Source: Salegentibacter_A chungangensis
Lineage (GTDB): Bacteria > Bacteroidota > Bacteroidia > Flavobacteriales > Flavobacteriaceae
DNA length: 64,000 nt
NCBI RefSeq assembly: GCF_042678405.1
Contig: NZ_JBHTLI010000001.1
Location: 1,116,001 to 1,180,000 of the forward strand
Reading direction: 5' to 3'
Both the position numbers and the translations under genes were made by a program. Of the stretch, positions 1-7,972 are shown piece after piece; position 1 is the stretch's first letter, and each line of letters starts with the position of its first letter. The notes beneath the pieces are model-generated. The model ran no database searches. It was not told where the DNA came from and saw nothing but the letters and a program-made list of their open reading frames with translations.

Positions 1-2013
1 TTCTATGTTTCTGGAAATTACCTTGAACAAAAGGGGACGATCATAGAAACAGGCCTGAAACGTTACTCAGGAAGAATTAATCTTGAAAATCAGGCTAAGG
101 ACTGGCTAAAACTTGGAATTAATCTTTCTGTGGCAAAAACCGAAAGGGATGCAGCCAATTTTGACGGATCTTATGCAGGCGGATTGAACCCGTTGTATAT
201 GGCTAGGGTGCTGCCTCCTGCCGCACCAATTTATGATCCTGAAGGTTATGGAGGTTTTGCTAATCTGCCGAACGATATTGAGAAAAATGCTAACCCGATT
301 GGAGTTCTGAAAGTTGGAGAGTATGAAAATACTGAATTCAGGGTTAGAGGAGATGCGTATGCTGAATTTCAAATCCTGGACCCTCTTAGTTTTAAGACGA
401 CCTTTGGTGTAGATCAACAGGCAATTGACGAGACTTTATATGATAATAAAGAATTCGGTGCAGGTGGAGGAATTTGGAATGGTGTATTGAATCGCGTTAA
501 AAGTGAGGTCTTCCAGTATACCACTACCAATATTTTAAACTATGATGACCATTTTGGAAAGCACGGAGTTAAAGTTCTGTTAGGACATGAATCTCAGGTT
601 TCAAAAATGAATTCGATTAATGTTTATGGGTATGATGTACTAGATAGTGAATTGCTTTCTGCAAGTAGTATTGGTGCGCTGTGGACTCATACTGGATACG
701 CAGAGAACTATTCCCTACTCTCGTATTTCTCACAAGTATCTTATAATTTCGATCAGAAATATTACTTATCATCAAGTTTTAGGCGAGATGGTTCGTCCAG
801 GTTTGGAAAGGCTTCCCGTTGGGGAACTTTTTGGTCCCTGTCTGGAGCCTGGGTAGCTACCGAAGAAGATTTCCTAGATATAGACGGTTTAGATTATCTG
901 AAGTTTAGAGGGAGCTTTGGGACAAATGGAAACTTACCACCGCAATATTACGCCTCTTTAGCATTTTTTGAAACCGATGGTAAAGGTTATGGCGGAGAAT
1001 CAGGGTTGTCTTACGGACAACTTCAAAACCCTGACCTGTCCTGGGAGTTAAGTAAAAACTTCAATGCTGGTGTAGATATTAACCTATACAGTAAACTGGA
1101 CCTGGCAGTTAACTATTTCCATAAGAAAACTGAAGACTTATTGCTGAATGTTCCGGTGTCACCTACTACTGGTTTTATGACGCAATTGCAGAATTATGGT
1201 GAAATGATCAATAAAGGATGGGAGTTTGAAGTTGGTTATAATCCTGTTTCAACTGAAGAGTTTTCCTGGAGAACCAGCGCAAACCTGACCATTCTTGACA
1301 ATGAGATTACCAAGCTAAAGAACGATATAGTTCCTACTTATAGTTCAAGATATGGGCAGGACCCGCTAATCATAAAACAAGGCGAAAGTATTTATTCCTT
1401 TTACTTAAGGGATTATGCAGGTGTAGATCCATCAAGCGGATATGCCCAATATCACGTTTTAGAGAATGGAGAGAGAACGGGAGAACTCACTACCGATGCT
1501 CAGCAAGCCGGATTTGGAATTTTTGGAGATGCTTTACAGGATTTCCAGGGAGGTCTTTTCAATCAGTTTAACTATAAAGACTTCACATTCGATTTCCAAT
1601 TCACTTTCGGGTTAGGAGGAAAAGTGTATGACCGTACTGCATTTAAACGTGATGATGATGGCTTCGCTCCGCAATACACCAATACTGTTGCTCAATTGGA
1701 TCCCTGGAACCCGAATAATACAGATGCCACGGTGCCAATTAGGATAAATGGTAACCCAACATTCTCTAATGACGTTTCAACAAGGCATTTATATGACTCA
1801 GATTATTTAAAGCTAAAAAACGTCAAATTAAGCTACAATCTTCCGGAACTGTGGAATACTGTTAAAGGAGGATCTCTATATGTTCAGGGGAACAATTTAT
1901 TCCTGCTTACTGAACTAGACGGATATGATCCGGAAGCTGTTGTTGATGGAGTGAATTTCTTCCAGGTACCAACAGCGAGGACTATTCTTTTAGGACTTCA
2001 ATTACAATTTTAG
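1..2013 (+). CDS. SusC/RagA-family TonB-dependent outer-membrane receptor, 3' part
   Basis: The reading frame is open from base 1, so the gene begins upstream of the window; about 670 C-terminal residues are present. The visible part is the beta-barrel half of a SusC-like receptor: an N-terminal stretch resembling RYSGRINLENQAKDWLKLG, repeated aromatic strand segments (SSSFRRDGSSRFG, LKFRGSFGTNGN), and a C-terminus with YVQGNNLFLLTELDGYDPE ending in Phe, as barrel proteins do. Such receptors import oligosaccharides or other large ligands across the outer membrane using TonB energy and are capped by the SusD lipoprotein encoded 18 bp downstream. The plug and carboxypeptidase-like N-terminal domains lie outside the window. 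The substrate cannot be read from this fragment, and no glycoside hydrolase lies downstream. Confidence 0.95.
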   Translation, partial: FYVSGNYLEQKGTIIETGLKRYSGRINLENQAKDWLKLGINLSVAKTERDAANFDGSYAGGLNPLYMARVLPPAAPIYDPEGYGGFANLPNDIEKNANPIGVLKVGEYENTEFRVRGDAYAEFQILDPLSFKTTFGVDQQAIDETLYDNKEFGAGGGIWNGVLNRVKSEVFQYTTTNILNYDDHFGKHGVKVLLGHESQVSKMNSINVYGYDVLDSELLSASSIGALWTHTGYAENYSLLSYFSQVSYNFDQKYYLSSSFRRDGSSRFGKASRWGTFWSLSGAWVATEEDFLDIDGLDYLKFRGSFGTNGNLPPQYYASLAFFETDGKGYGGESGLSYGQLQNPDLSWELSKNFNAGVDINLYSKLDLAVNYFHKKTEDLLLNVPVSPTTGFMTQLQNYGEMINKGWEFEVGYNPVSTEEFSWRTSANLTILDNEITKLKNDIVPTYSSRYGQDPLIIKQGESIYSFYLRDYAGVDPSSGYAQYHVLENGERTGELTTDAQQAGFGIFGDALQDFQGGLFNQFNYKDFTFDFQFTFGLGGKVYDRTAFKRDDDGFAPQYTNTVAQLDPWNPNNTDATVPIRINGNPTFSNDVSTRHLYDSDYLKLKNVKLSYNLPELWNTVKGGSLYVQGNNLFLLTELDGYDPEAVVDGVNFFQVPTARTILLGLQLQF

Positions 2014-2031
2014 AACTTAAAAAGCATTAAA

Positions 2032-3480
2032 ATGAAAATATTTAAACATAGCATTCTAATCTTAGGATTAATAGTTCTTCAGGGTTGTAGCAAAGATGTG
2101 CTCAACCAAACACCGGACCATGTGATTTCAGAGAACCTGGTGCTTAATTCGGTAGAAAAACTTGATAAATTATTGGCGGGGACCTATAATGAGGTATCCC
2201 GGAATACATATCTGGGTAGGGTTTTATACAAAAGGGCTGCTGTAAAAGGCACCGATTTTAGATTTGTTGAGACTACATACAATCCCAGAAACTATGAGCT
2301 TATTGCCTATAAGTATGAAGAAAGCAGCAATAGCAGTGGGAGCTGTGAAGATCTGTGGATTCAATCTTTTAAGTCAATAAACAATTTAAATCTTATTATT
2401 AATAATATAGATGCGGCTGAAGGAAATGCCGCAGCAAAGCAGGAAATATTGGGAGAGGCTTTAGGTTTAAGAGGGATGGTTTATTTTGACCTTGCCAGAA
2501 CTTTTGCCTACCCTTGGATAAAGGCTGGAGCCTCCTCCCAGGGACTGCCGTTAAAGCTTTCTTCAGATGAGATTGTGACTGAGAGAAGCAATCTTGGAGC
2601 AACATATGATCAGATAATATCAGACATGAAAAGCTCTCTTGACCTGTTAGAAGAAAACAGCTGGGATCAGGGAAGTACCAAGTACTTAACTAAAACCGGT
2701 GTAAAGGCCTTACTGGCACGTGTATATTTATATAAACAGGATTGGGAAAACGCACTTAAGTATTCCAAGGAAGTTATTGCCTCTAGAGGTGAGGATAAAC
2801 TTATGGGGGTAAATTCTTACGTTTTTGAGGATTATAATTCTGAATCTCTTTTCGAATTGAGTATAACAAGTCAAAACTCTTTAGGTAGTAATGGACTGGG
2901 AGCTCAATTCGATTTTAAGAACGGAGGTCAGGGTGATATAATAGCTACCCAAACCTTTGTAGACTTATTGGATGCATATGAAGGTGACCCAAGAGCTGCA
3001 TTGCTGGAGGAAGATAAAGAAGGCACACAACACGCTTTCGTGAAATATATTAACCGAAGTGGTGGAGGCGGATTAAGTGCACATAACATTCCTGTAGTAC
3101 GGCTTTCTGAAATGTATTTAATAGCCGCTGAAGCCGCCGCGCATGGAGCCGGTGGAGGAGAACCAGAAGCACAGGATTTTCTAAACACTCTTATCGAGAA
3201 TAGAACTACCGACTACTCGTCTAATCAGGCTACTGAAACAGGAGAGGCTCTAAAAGAAAGAATAGCGGAAGAAAGAAGAAGGGAGCTTGCTTTGGAAGGT
3301 CACGGTGTTTATGACTACATCAGAAGAGGTAAAGATATTATTCGCCCAACAGATGAACATGTGAACACCGGGGTAGATGTGTCCAATTTGGATATCCAGG
3401 CCACGGACAACAGGACTATTTGCCCAATTCCGGCCAGTGAGGTAGAAGCCTCAGGAATGCAGCAAACAGAGGGTTATTAA
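2032..3480 (+). CDS. SusD/RagB-family outer-membrane lipoprotein
   Basis: A 482-residue SusD-like ligand-binding lipoprotein that sits over the SusC barrel. The N-terminus is a lipoprotein signal with the lipobox LQGC (Cys19) followed by SKDVLNQTPDH, typical of the family. Internal TPR-like helical features include ALGLRGMVYFDLARTFAYP, VKALLARVYLYKQDWENALKYS and VVRLSEMYLIAAEAA. The C-terminal RRRELALEGHGVYDYIRRG and the terminal GY ending are also family hallmarks. It follows the SusC gene by 18 bp and is certainly cotranscribed. Length is at the short end of the family. The ligand is unknown; no polysaccharide-degrading enzyme is visible nearby. Confidence 0.95.
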   Translation: MKIFKHSILILGLIVLQGCSKDVLNQTPDHVISENLVLNSVEKLDKLLAGTYNEVSRNTYLGRVLYKRAAVKGTDFRFVETTYNPRNYELIAYKYEESSNSSGSCEDLWIQSFKSINNLNLIINNIDAAEGNAAAKQEILGEALGLRGMVYFDLARTFAYPWIKAGASSQGLPLKLSSDEIVTERSNLGATYDQIISDMKSSLDLLEENSWDQGSTKYLTKTGVKALLARVYLYKQDWENALKYSKEVIASRGEDKLMGVNSYVFEDYNSESLFELSITSQNSLGSNGLGAQFDFKNGGQGDIIATQTFVDLLDAYEGDPRAALLEEDKEGTQHAFVKYINRSGGGGLSAHNIPVVRLSEMYLIAAEAAAHGAGGGEPEAQDFLNTLIENRTTDYSSNQATETGEALKERIAEERRRELALEGHGVYDYIRRGKDIIRPTDEHVNTGVDVSNLDIQATDNRTICPIPASEVEASGMQQTEGY

Positions 3481-3546
3481 TTAAATAAATAGATAAGGGG
3501 GATTAGTTGATGGTTTTTCAACTCTCCCCCTCTTATTGAAAAAATT

Positions 3547-4296
3547 ATGGTAAAAAGAAAAACAGCTTTAAAAATAAGGCAGGCACACAGGTATCTTGGT
3601 ATTTTTATAGGTATACAATTTATAATGTGGACTGTAAGTGGTTTATATTTCAGTTGGACAGATATAGACGAGATTCACGGAGATCAGTTCAAAAAGGAAG
3701 AAATGGTTCATACCAATTATTCCGGATTAGGAAGCCCTTCAGAGTTTAATCCTGATACTGAAATACATTCCGTAGAACTGAAGGATATTGCGGGGGAACC
3801 CTATTATTGGATAAACCATAGCACTCTTCAAAATGCTAAAACAGGAGAGATTAAAGAGGACCTTTCTGAAGAAGAAGCGGTTTCAGTAGCTAATCAACAT
3901 ATGATAGATGGTTTGGAGGTTACAGGAGTAGAGAGAATAACCTCTACGGGAGGGCATCATGAATACAGAGGAGGGCCTCTTCCGGCCTATGTGATCTCAT
4001 ATAATACCCCTGAAGATATCAGAGCTTATGTGTCTGCAGCAGACGGTACTTTTAGAACCCTGCGCCACAGAGACTGGAGATGGTTTGACTTCCTTTGGAT
4101 GACGCATACTATGGATTATGAAGGGAGAGATGATTTCAATAATTTAATTTTAAGAGCCTTTTCCTTACTTGGACTAGTTACAGTTTTTAGTGGATTCCTG
4201 TTATGGTACACCTCCTCACCAACAATTAGAAAATTAACAAGTAAAAAGAAGAAGAAGAAAAAGAAAGAGAAAGAGGCGGATGTGACGACCTTTTAA
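3547..4296 (+). CDS. PepSY domain-containing inner-membrane protein
   Basis: A 249-residue protein with a hydrophobic helix near the N-terminus (residues about 13-33, HRYLGIFIGIQFIMWTVSG), a periplasmic PepSY-like region (SEEEAVSVANQHMI, YVSAADGTF, LRHRDWRWFDFLWMTHTMDY), a second helix at about 203-226, and a cytoplasmic tail of eight lysines followed by KEKEADVTTF. PepSY-TM proteins often accompany TonB-dependent receptors, where a reductase role on ferric siderophores has been proposed; applying this here is inference. The gene lies 66 bp after SusD on the same strand and is followed by a terminator, so it is probably the last gene of the SusCD operon. The poly-Lys tail comes from an A/G-rich run prone to sequencing or replication slippage. 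Confidence 0.85.
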   Translation: MVKRKTALKIRQAHRYLGIFIGIQFIMWTVSGLYFSWTDIDEIHGDQFKKEEMVHTNYSGLGSPSEFNPDTEIHSVELKDIAGEPYYWINHSTLQNAKTGEIKEDLSEEEAVSVANQHMIDGLEVTGVERITSTGGHHEYRGGPLPAYVISYNTPEDIRAYVSAADGTFRTLRHRDWRWFDFLWMTHTMDYEGRDDFNNLILRAFSLLGLVTVFSGFLLWYTSSPTIRKLTSKKKKKKKKEKEADVTTF

Positions 4297-4346
4297 AAGT
4301 ATTTGAGATCAACCTTGATTTTCTATTTGAAAAATTAGCCGATAAA

Positions 4347-4376
4347 GGGCTGCTCATATCCGGGCAGCCTTTTTTT
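4347..4376 (+). terminator. Rho-independent terminator of the SusCD-PepSY unit
   Basis: Inverted repeat GGCTGC...GCAGCC (4348-4353 with 4364-4369) followed by seven T, 51 bp after the PepSY stop codon. Confidence 0.85.
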
Positions 4377-4406
4377 GATTTCCTTTAGGGGAATTTCTTA
4401 CTGTCC

Positions 4407-5117
4407 TTATCCGAATAGAATGGCACCGGTTCCTGACTTTTTTATGGCCTCCGGGTTATTAGTGTCAGTGTTATGATCGTATAAACTTCTTGAAACAGGA
4501 TGTGCGTTAAAATGATCATTAATAAAGCCTTCCTCCATTACCATTTCTATTTCTTTAAAAGTGATTTTCTTTTTGATCCAGATCTTTTCATAATAAGGAT
4601 CAAGAACGAGTGGCATTCGGTTTGCTTTATTGTTTACATATTCAAAAAACGGGGTAGATTTTGTCGTTATTATGCTGCAGCTTAGCTCGTTGTCTTCATT
4701 TCTGTTGTAAATTCCGGCAAAGGAGAATACTCTTTGTTCGTCCAGGTAGCAGTAGTAAGGGAAAGACTTGCCGTTAATAGAATGCGGTTCGAAAAATCCG
4801 TCAGCCAGAATAAGGCATCGATTAAGAAACAAATTTTCCCTGCCCTTATTTGATTCGACGATTTTTTCTGCGTTCACATTTAATTGGATATTAGAAGCAT
4901 GAAGATTGGTGAATTCCTTTTCGCTCCAGAAAGGGATCAGACCCCATTTCATACTTGTGATCTTATCTGGCTCCCTGTCGGTAATACAAAAAAGTTGTGC
5001 ATTTGAAAAAGCAGAAACGTGGTATAACGGCTTAAAACCGGTAATCTCCGGTGTCTCCAACTGATAGGTTTTCTTCAGATTTTTCAGGGGCTTTATAAGA
5101 GAAATATCGTAACACAT
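4407..5117 (-). CDS. SOS response-associated peptidase-like (SRAP/YedK/HMCES) protein, atypical active site
   Basis: SRAP proteins crosslink through Cys2 to abasic sites in single-stranded DNA. I place the start at the ATG at 5117, four codons inside the longest frame, because the family needs Met-Cys and this gives MCYDIS (236 aa). Visible family features are MKWGLIPFW (about residue 56-64), LNVNAE (N80 and E84, matching the NARxE motif), RCLILADGFFEP (E110), RMPLVL (167-172) and HPVS near the C-terminus. The catalytic His normally just before RMP is absent: the segment is EYVNNKANRMP and the preceding 30 residues have no His. The protein may therefore form but not reverse the DNA crosslink, or may use another residue. 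It is a single gene without obvious partners. Confidence 0.88.
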   Translation of the reverse strand: MCYDISLIKPLKNLKKTYQLETPEITGFKPLYHVSAFSNAQLFCITDREPDKITSMKWGLIPFWSEKEFTNLHASNIQLNVNAEKIVESNKGRENLFLNRCLILADGFFEPHSINGKSFPYYCYLDEQRVFSFAGIYNRNEDNELSCSIITTKSTPFFEYVNNKANRMPLVLDPYYEKIWIKKKITFKEIEMVMEEGFINDHFNAHPVSRSLYDHNTDTNNPEAIKKSGTGAILFG

Positions 5118-5691
5118 CGCATTAAACAATTTCTAATAAAATATTAAAATCAGAGAATTTCGGAATGGGGGAATTTCCTCATTTATTGGCCAAAATTCCA
5201 TCGTGAGATGAGGTAGCTTCAGGTAAATTATAAATGCTGATTATAACTTATGCAGATGAACGGGAATTACTTTCGTTCTTCGAAAAAATATGTTTTTATG
5301 AAACTTCCTTTGTATTTTGAGGTCGTAATTTTAACCAACCAAAAATGAGGGCTGTCTGGTTTCGCCGGACAGCCTTTTTTAATTCTTAAAATCCAACTGG
5401 AAATTTATAATCTTATTTTATTTTCCGGTTATGTTATAAATAATTCCTCTCAAGATATATTAGATTAAGAAATTTTTATTCAAGCTCTTACTTTATTAAA
5501 ATAAAGTTAATTTTAAGTCTGCCGGATACTTGTTTCTGGTTCTCAGGCCTTATTTAACGGTTAATGTGTCGGAACTCTATAGTTTTCTTATTTGCATTTC
5601 TTTAAAGCTTCACGTTAAACCTTGTTTAAATAATTTTTCAAAACTTATAATCCCTCTATTTTTAGCCTCACTAACTAATATCTTATTAACC
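5118..5691. other. Long intergenic region with an orphan terminator
   Basis: 574 bp without a convincing gene. It is AT-rich and holds one strong hairpin terminator on the plus strand (5349-5380) with no gene in front of it. A peptide of 14 codons could be read from 5346 but lies mostly within the hairpin. The frame of the downstream gene stays open back to 5530, yet that extension looks like translated non-coding AT-rich DNA. Confidence 0.6.
5349..5380 (+). terminator. Orphan Rho-independent terminator, possible 3' end of a small RNA
   Basis: GGCTGTC (5350-5356) pairs with GACAGCC (5368-5374), extended by inner pairs T57-G67, G58-C66 and G59-C65 around a TTTCG loop and followed by six T. 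There is no coding gene on this strand for about 1 kb upstream. A weak promoter-like TATTTTG at 5313-5319 would give a transcript of roughly 55 nt. Confidence 0.7.
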
Positions 5692-6054
5692 ATGTCGTCT
5701 TATTTAAATACCCAGGAAATAAAAAGGTCTTTACAGGTCCTTGTAAAACAATACGTAGAGGAATGCGTAAACTGCCAGGAATTACCGCAGGATTTTATCG
5801 ATTTGATTAAACATAATTTTCTGGCGAAATTCGTTTACTACAATAAAGCTAAGAAACAGATCGAGATTGGAATTGAAGATCAGGAATCAGATGCTCCTTA
5901 TCCGGAGATCAAAACCTATTCGTTTCCTGTAGATAAAGCGGCCAACTGGTTAGATCAGTCTTTCAGGAATGATGACTGTGACCTTAAATTCTACGGAAAG
6001 CTTTTGAACAGGAATGAACTTATAAGCTCTGGAGACGTGGTGCTTATAAATTAA
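5692..6054 (+). CDS. Hypothetical flavobacterial protein (120 aa)
   Basis: I do not recognise a characterised family. The ATG at 5692 (MSSYLNTQEIKRSL) is preferred over upstream starts because the 54 residues before it have no coding character. The product is small, soluble and acidic, with no signal peptide or membrane helix. The N-terminal half looks helical and contains a Cys-x2-Cys pair (EECVNCQEL, about residues 26-29); the second half has short strand-like segments (KKQIEIGIED, CDLKFYGKLL) and ends GDVVLIN. It is a single gene facing ypdA, separated by a shared terminator. The single CxxC could bind metal or be redox active, but nothing else supports that. Confidence 0.7.
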   Translation: MSSYLNTQEIKRSLQVLVKQYVEECVNCQELPQDFIDLIKHNFLAKFVYYNKAKKQIEIGIEDQESDAPYPEIKTYSFPVDKAANWLDQSFRNDDCDLKFYGKLLNRNELISSGDVVLIN

Positions 6055-6077
6055 ACTTCTTTTTTTGCCCCAACGAA

Positions 6078-6113
6078 AAAGCGGTCCCCAAAACACAAGA
6101 AGACCGCTTTTTT
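6078..6113. terminator. Bidirectional terminator
   Basis: AAAGCGGTC (6078-6086) pairs with GACCGCTTT (6102-6110) with A and T tracts outside. It serves the unknown 120-aa gene on the plus strand and ypdA on the minus strand. Confidence 0.85.
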
Positions 6114-6132
6114 ATTCCTTTAATACAACTGA

Positions 6133-7113
6133 TCAGCGCTTTGATGCAATGTCTTTTGCGATAACCTCGGCGTGAACTCTGGAGTTCTCTATGAACCATT
6201 TGTGGGTTTCCACACCTCCGCAAATTACTCCGGCGAGATAGATACCAGGCACATTGGTTTCCATAGTATTCTCATCATACTGTGGGATTTTTTTACCGTC
6301 CTCAGATAACTTAATGCCCATTTTTTTCAGGAATTCAAAGTTTGGACGATACCCGGTTAGCAATAAAACAAAATCATTTTCCAGGGCCTGTTTCCCTTCA
6401 GAAGTTTCTACTATTACTTCCTTTTCTTTTATTTCAGTTAAGCGCGCATTGAATATAGCCTTGATGCTTCCCTCTTTTATTCGGTTGTCAATATCAGGTC
6501 TCACCCAATACTTCACTCGCTCCCCAATTTCTGGTTTTCGAACTATCATCGTTACGTCCCCACCTTTTCTGAATATCTCCAGTGCAGCATCTACTGCAGA
6601 GTTGCTTGCTCCAACCACTACAGTTTTCTGGGTGGCATAATAATGCGGATCGTTATAATAATGAGCAACCTTTGGTAGTTCTTCTCCCGGGATGTTCAGG
6701 TAATTAGGAATGTCATAAAACCCTGTGGCAACAATCACATTCTTAGCTTGGTAGGTAGATTTATCGGTAACTACTTCGTGTAAATCCTCATTTTCAGATT
6801 TTACTGCGGTTACCTTTTCGAATAGATTGATGTTAATCTCATTCGAAGTAGCTATTCTCCGATAATACTCCAGGGCCTCAGCTTTTCTTGGTTTTGGGTT
6901 GTTGCTGATAAACGGAATTCCGTCAAGCTCCAGTTTTTCTGAGGTCGAAAAGAAGGTCATATTGGTAGGGTAGTGGTAAAGTGAATTTACCAGGCAGCCC
7001 TTCTCGATAATCAGGTATGAGAGGTCCTTTTTTTCTGCTTCCAGGGCACAGGCTATTCCAATGGGGCCACCGCCAATAATTATTATGTCGTAGGTCTTAT
7101 CAGGTGTTTGCAA
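6133..7113 (-). CDS. ypdA: YpdA-family bacillithiol disulfide reductase (putative)
   Basis: A 326-residue flavoprotein of the thioredoxin-reductase-like superfamily without a CxxC redox pair. The FAD-binding GGGPIG is at about residues 14-19, an NADPH-binding segment VVVGASNSAVDAAL lies mid-protein, and VLLLTGYRPNFEFL plus GIYLAGVICGG complete the FAD domain. The early sequence CLVNSLYHYPTNMTFFSTS is typical of YpdA, which reduces oxidised bacillithiol with NADPH; many Bacteroidota make bacillithiol, so that role is plausible but not shown by this window. The start overlaps the end of rpe by 14 bp, so the two are cotranscribed, possibly because the pentose phosphate pathway supplies NADPH. 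Confidence 0.9.
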   Translation of the reverse strand: MQTPDKTYDIIIIGGGPIGIACALEAEKKDLSYLIIEKGCLVNSLYHYPTNMTFFSTSEKLELDGIPFISNNPKPRKAEALEYYRRIATSNEININLFEKVTAVKSENEDLHEVVTDKSTYQAKNVIVATGFYDIPNYLNIPGEELPKVAHYYNDPHYYATQKTVVVGASNSAVDAALEIFRKGGDVTMIVRKPEIGERVKYWVRPDIDNRIKEGSIKAIFNARLTEIKEKEVIVETSEGKQALENDFVLLLTGYRPNFEFLKKMGIKLSEDGKKIPQYDENTMETNVPGIYLAGVICGGVETHKWFIENSRVHAEVIAKDIASKR

Positions 7114-7762
7114 GCTGCTTTAGTTCTTTTATGGTTTTCAATTGGTCCTCGGCTTTAAATACAAAGCTCCCGGCTACAAGAACGTCTGCTCCGGCTTTAA
7201 CCAGTTGTGCCGCATTTTTATCGGTCACGCCGCCATCAACCTCAATAAGGGTAGGGGCGTTATTGGTAAGGATAATCTCCTTTAAACGCTGCACTTTATT
7301 GTAAGTGTTCTCAATGAAACTTTGTCCGCCAAAACCTGGATTAACGCTCATTACACATACTAAGTCGATATCCTTTATCACATCTTTCAGTAAATCTACA
7401 TTTGTATGCGGATTTATAGCGACACCGGCTTTCATTCCTTCAGCTTTAATAGCCTGGAGCGTGCGGTGAAGATGTGTGCAGGCCTCATAGTGCACGGTAA
7501 GGTTATTGGCCCCAAGCCTGGCAAACTCTTTAATGTATCGGTCGGGATCAACGATCATCAAATGAACATCGATGGTCTTTTTGGCGTGTTTGGTGATTGC
7601 CTTTAGCACAGGCATTCCGTAAGATATATTCGGCACAAAAACGCCATCCATAATATCTATGTGGAACCATTCAGCTTCACTTTTGTTAACCATTTCCACA
7701 TCTCTCTGGAGATTGCCGAAATCTGCCGCCAGAATAGAAGGGGCGATAATTTTATTAGCCAT
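7100..7762 (-). CDS. rpe: Ribulose-phosphate 3-epimerase
   Basis: Interconverts ribulose-5-phosphate and xylulose-5-phosphate in the pentose phosphate pathway. The TIM-barrel signature motifs are all present: APSILAADFGNL, HIDIMDGVFVPN (metal-binding His34 and Asp36), DVHLMI (His67), MSVNPGFGGQSF and EVDGGV with the catalytic Asp. I start it at the ATG at 7762 (MANKIIAPS). The longer frame begins with a GTG at 7786, which lies on a promoter -7 box (7786-7793) and so is unlikely to be translated. Its 3' end overlaps ypdA by 14 bp. Confidence 0.97.
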   Translation of the reverse strand: MANKIIAPSILAADFGNLQRDVEMVNKSEAEWFHIDIMDGVFVPNISYGMPVLKAITKHAKKTIDVHLMIVDPDRYIKEFARLGANNLTVHYEACTHLHRTLQAIKAEGMKAGVAINPHTNVDLLKDVIKDIDLVCVMSVNPGFGGQSFIENTYNKVQRLKEIILTNNAPTLIEVDGGVTDKNAAQLVKAGADVLVAGSFVFKAEDQLKTIKELKQLANT

Positions 7763-7785
7763 AATTGTTGTGTTGTTTTGGTTCA

Positions 7786-7793
7786 CAAAAATA
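7786..7793 (-). promoter_or_regulatory. Promoter -7 box for rpe-ypdA
   Basis: Reads TATTTTTG on the minus strand, a perfect TAnnTTTG. No clear -33 TTG is visible at the right distance. The predicted leader to the ATG at 7762 is roughly 15-20 nt. Confidence 0.55.
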
Positions 7794-7871
7794 GGAATTC
7801 TAAAACTTATTTAGCCAGATGTAGCAAAATATAGAAGATACCTGGAATGAAAGTCTTTAAAGCCCGGAAAG

Positions 7872-7897
7872 AAAAAACCCCGGTCATCACTCCGGGG
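7872..7897 (-). terminator. Terminator of rpoD
   Basis: CCCCGG (7878-7883) pairs with CCGGGG (7892-7897). On the minus strand the hairpin is followed by six T. It lies 75 bp after the rpoD stop. Confidence 0.85.
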
Positions 7898-7972
7898 TCA
7901 TTCATCAATCAAAAAACGAACAGTTATGTTATATAGTTCTCACTATTTTAAACTGTTGTCATCTTAAATATC

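Noticed and set aside
4240..4290. Frameshift in the poly-Lys end of the PepSY protein
   Set aside because: The A/G run could slip, but the frame ends normally after KEKEADVTTF and a terminator follows at a usual distance.
5346..5390. Tiny peptide MRAVWFRR... at the orphan terminator
   Set aside because: Its codons are the terminator stem itself; the hairpin explains the sequence better.
5530..5691. N-terminal extension of the 120-aa unknown protein
   Set aside because: The extra 54 residues begin at a TTG and have the composition of translated AT-rich spacer.
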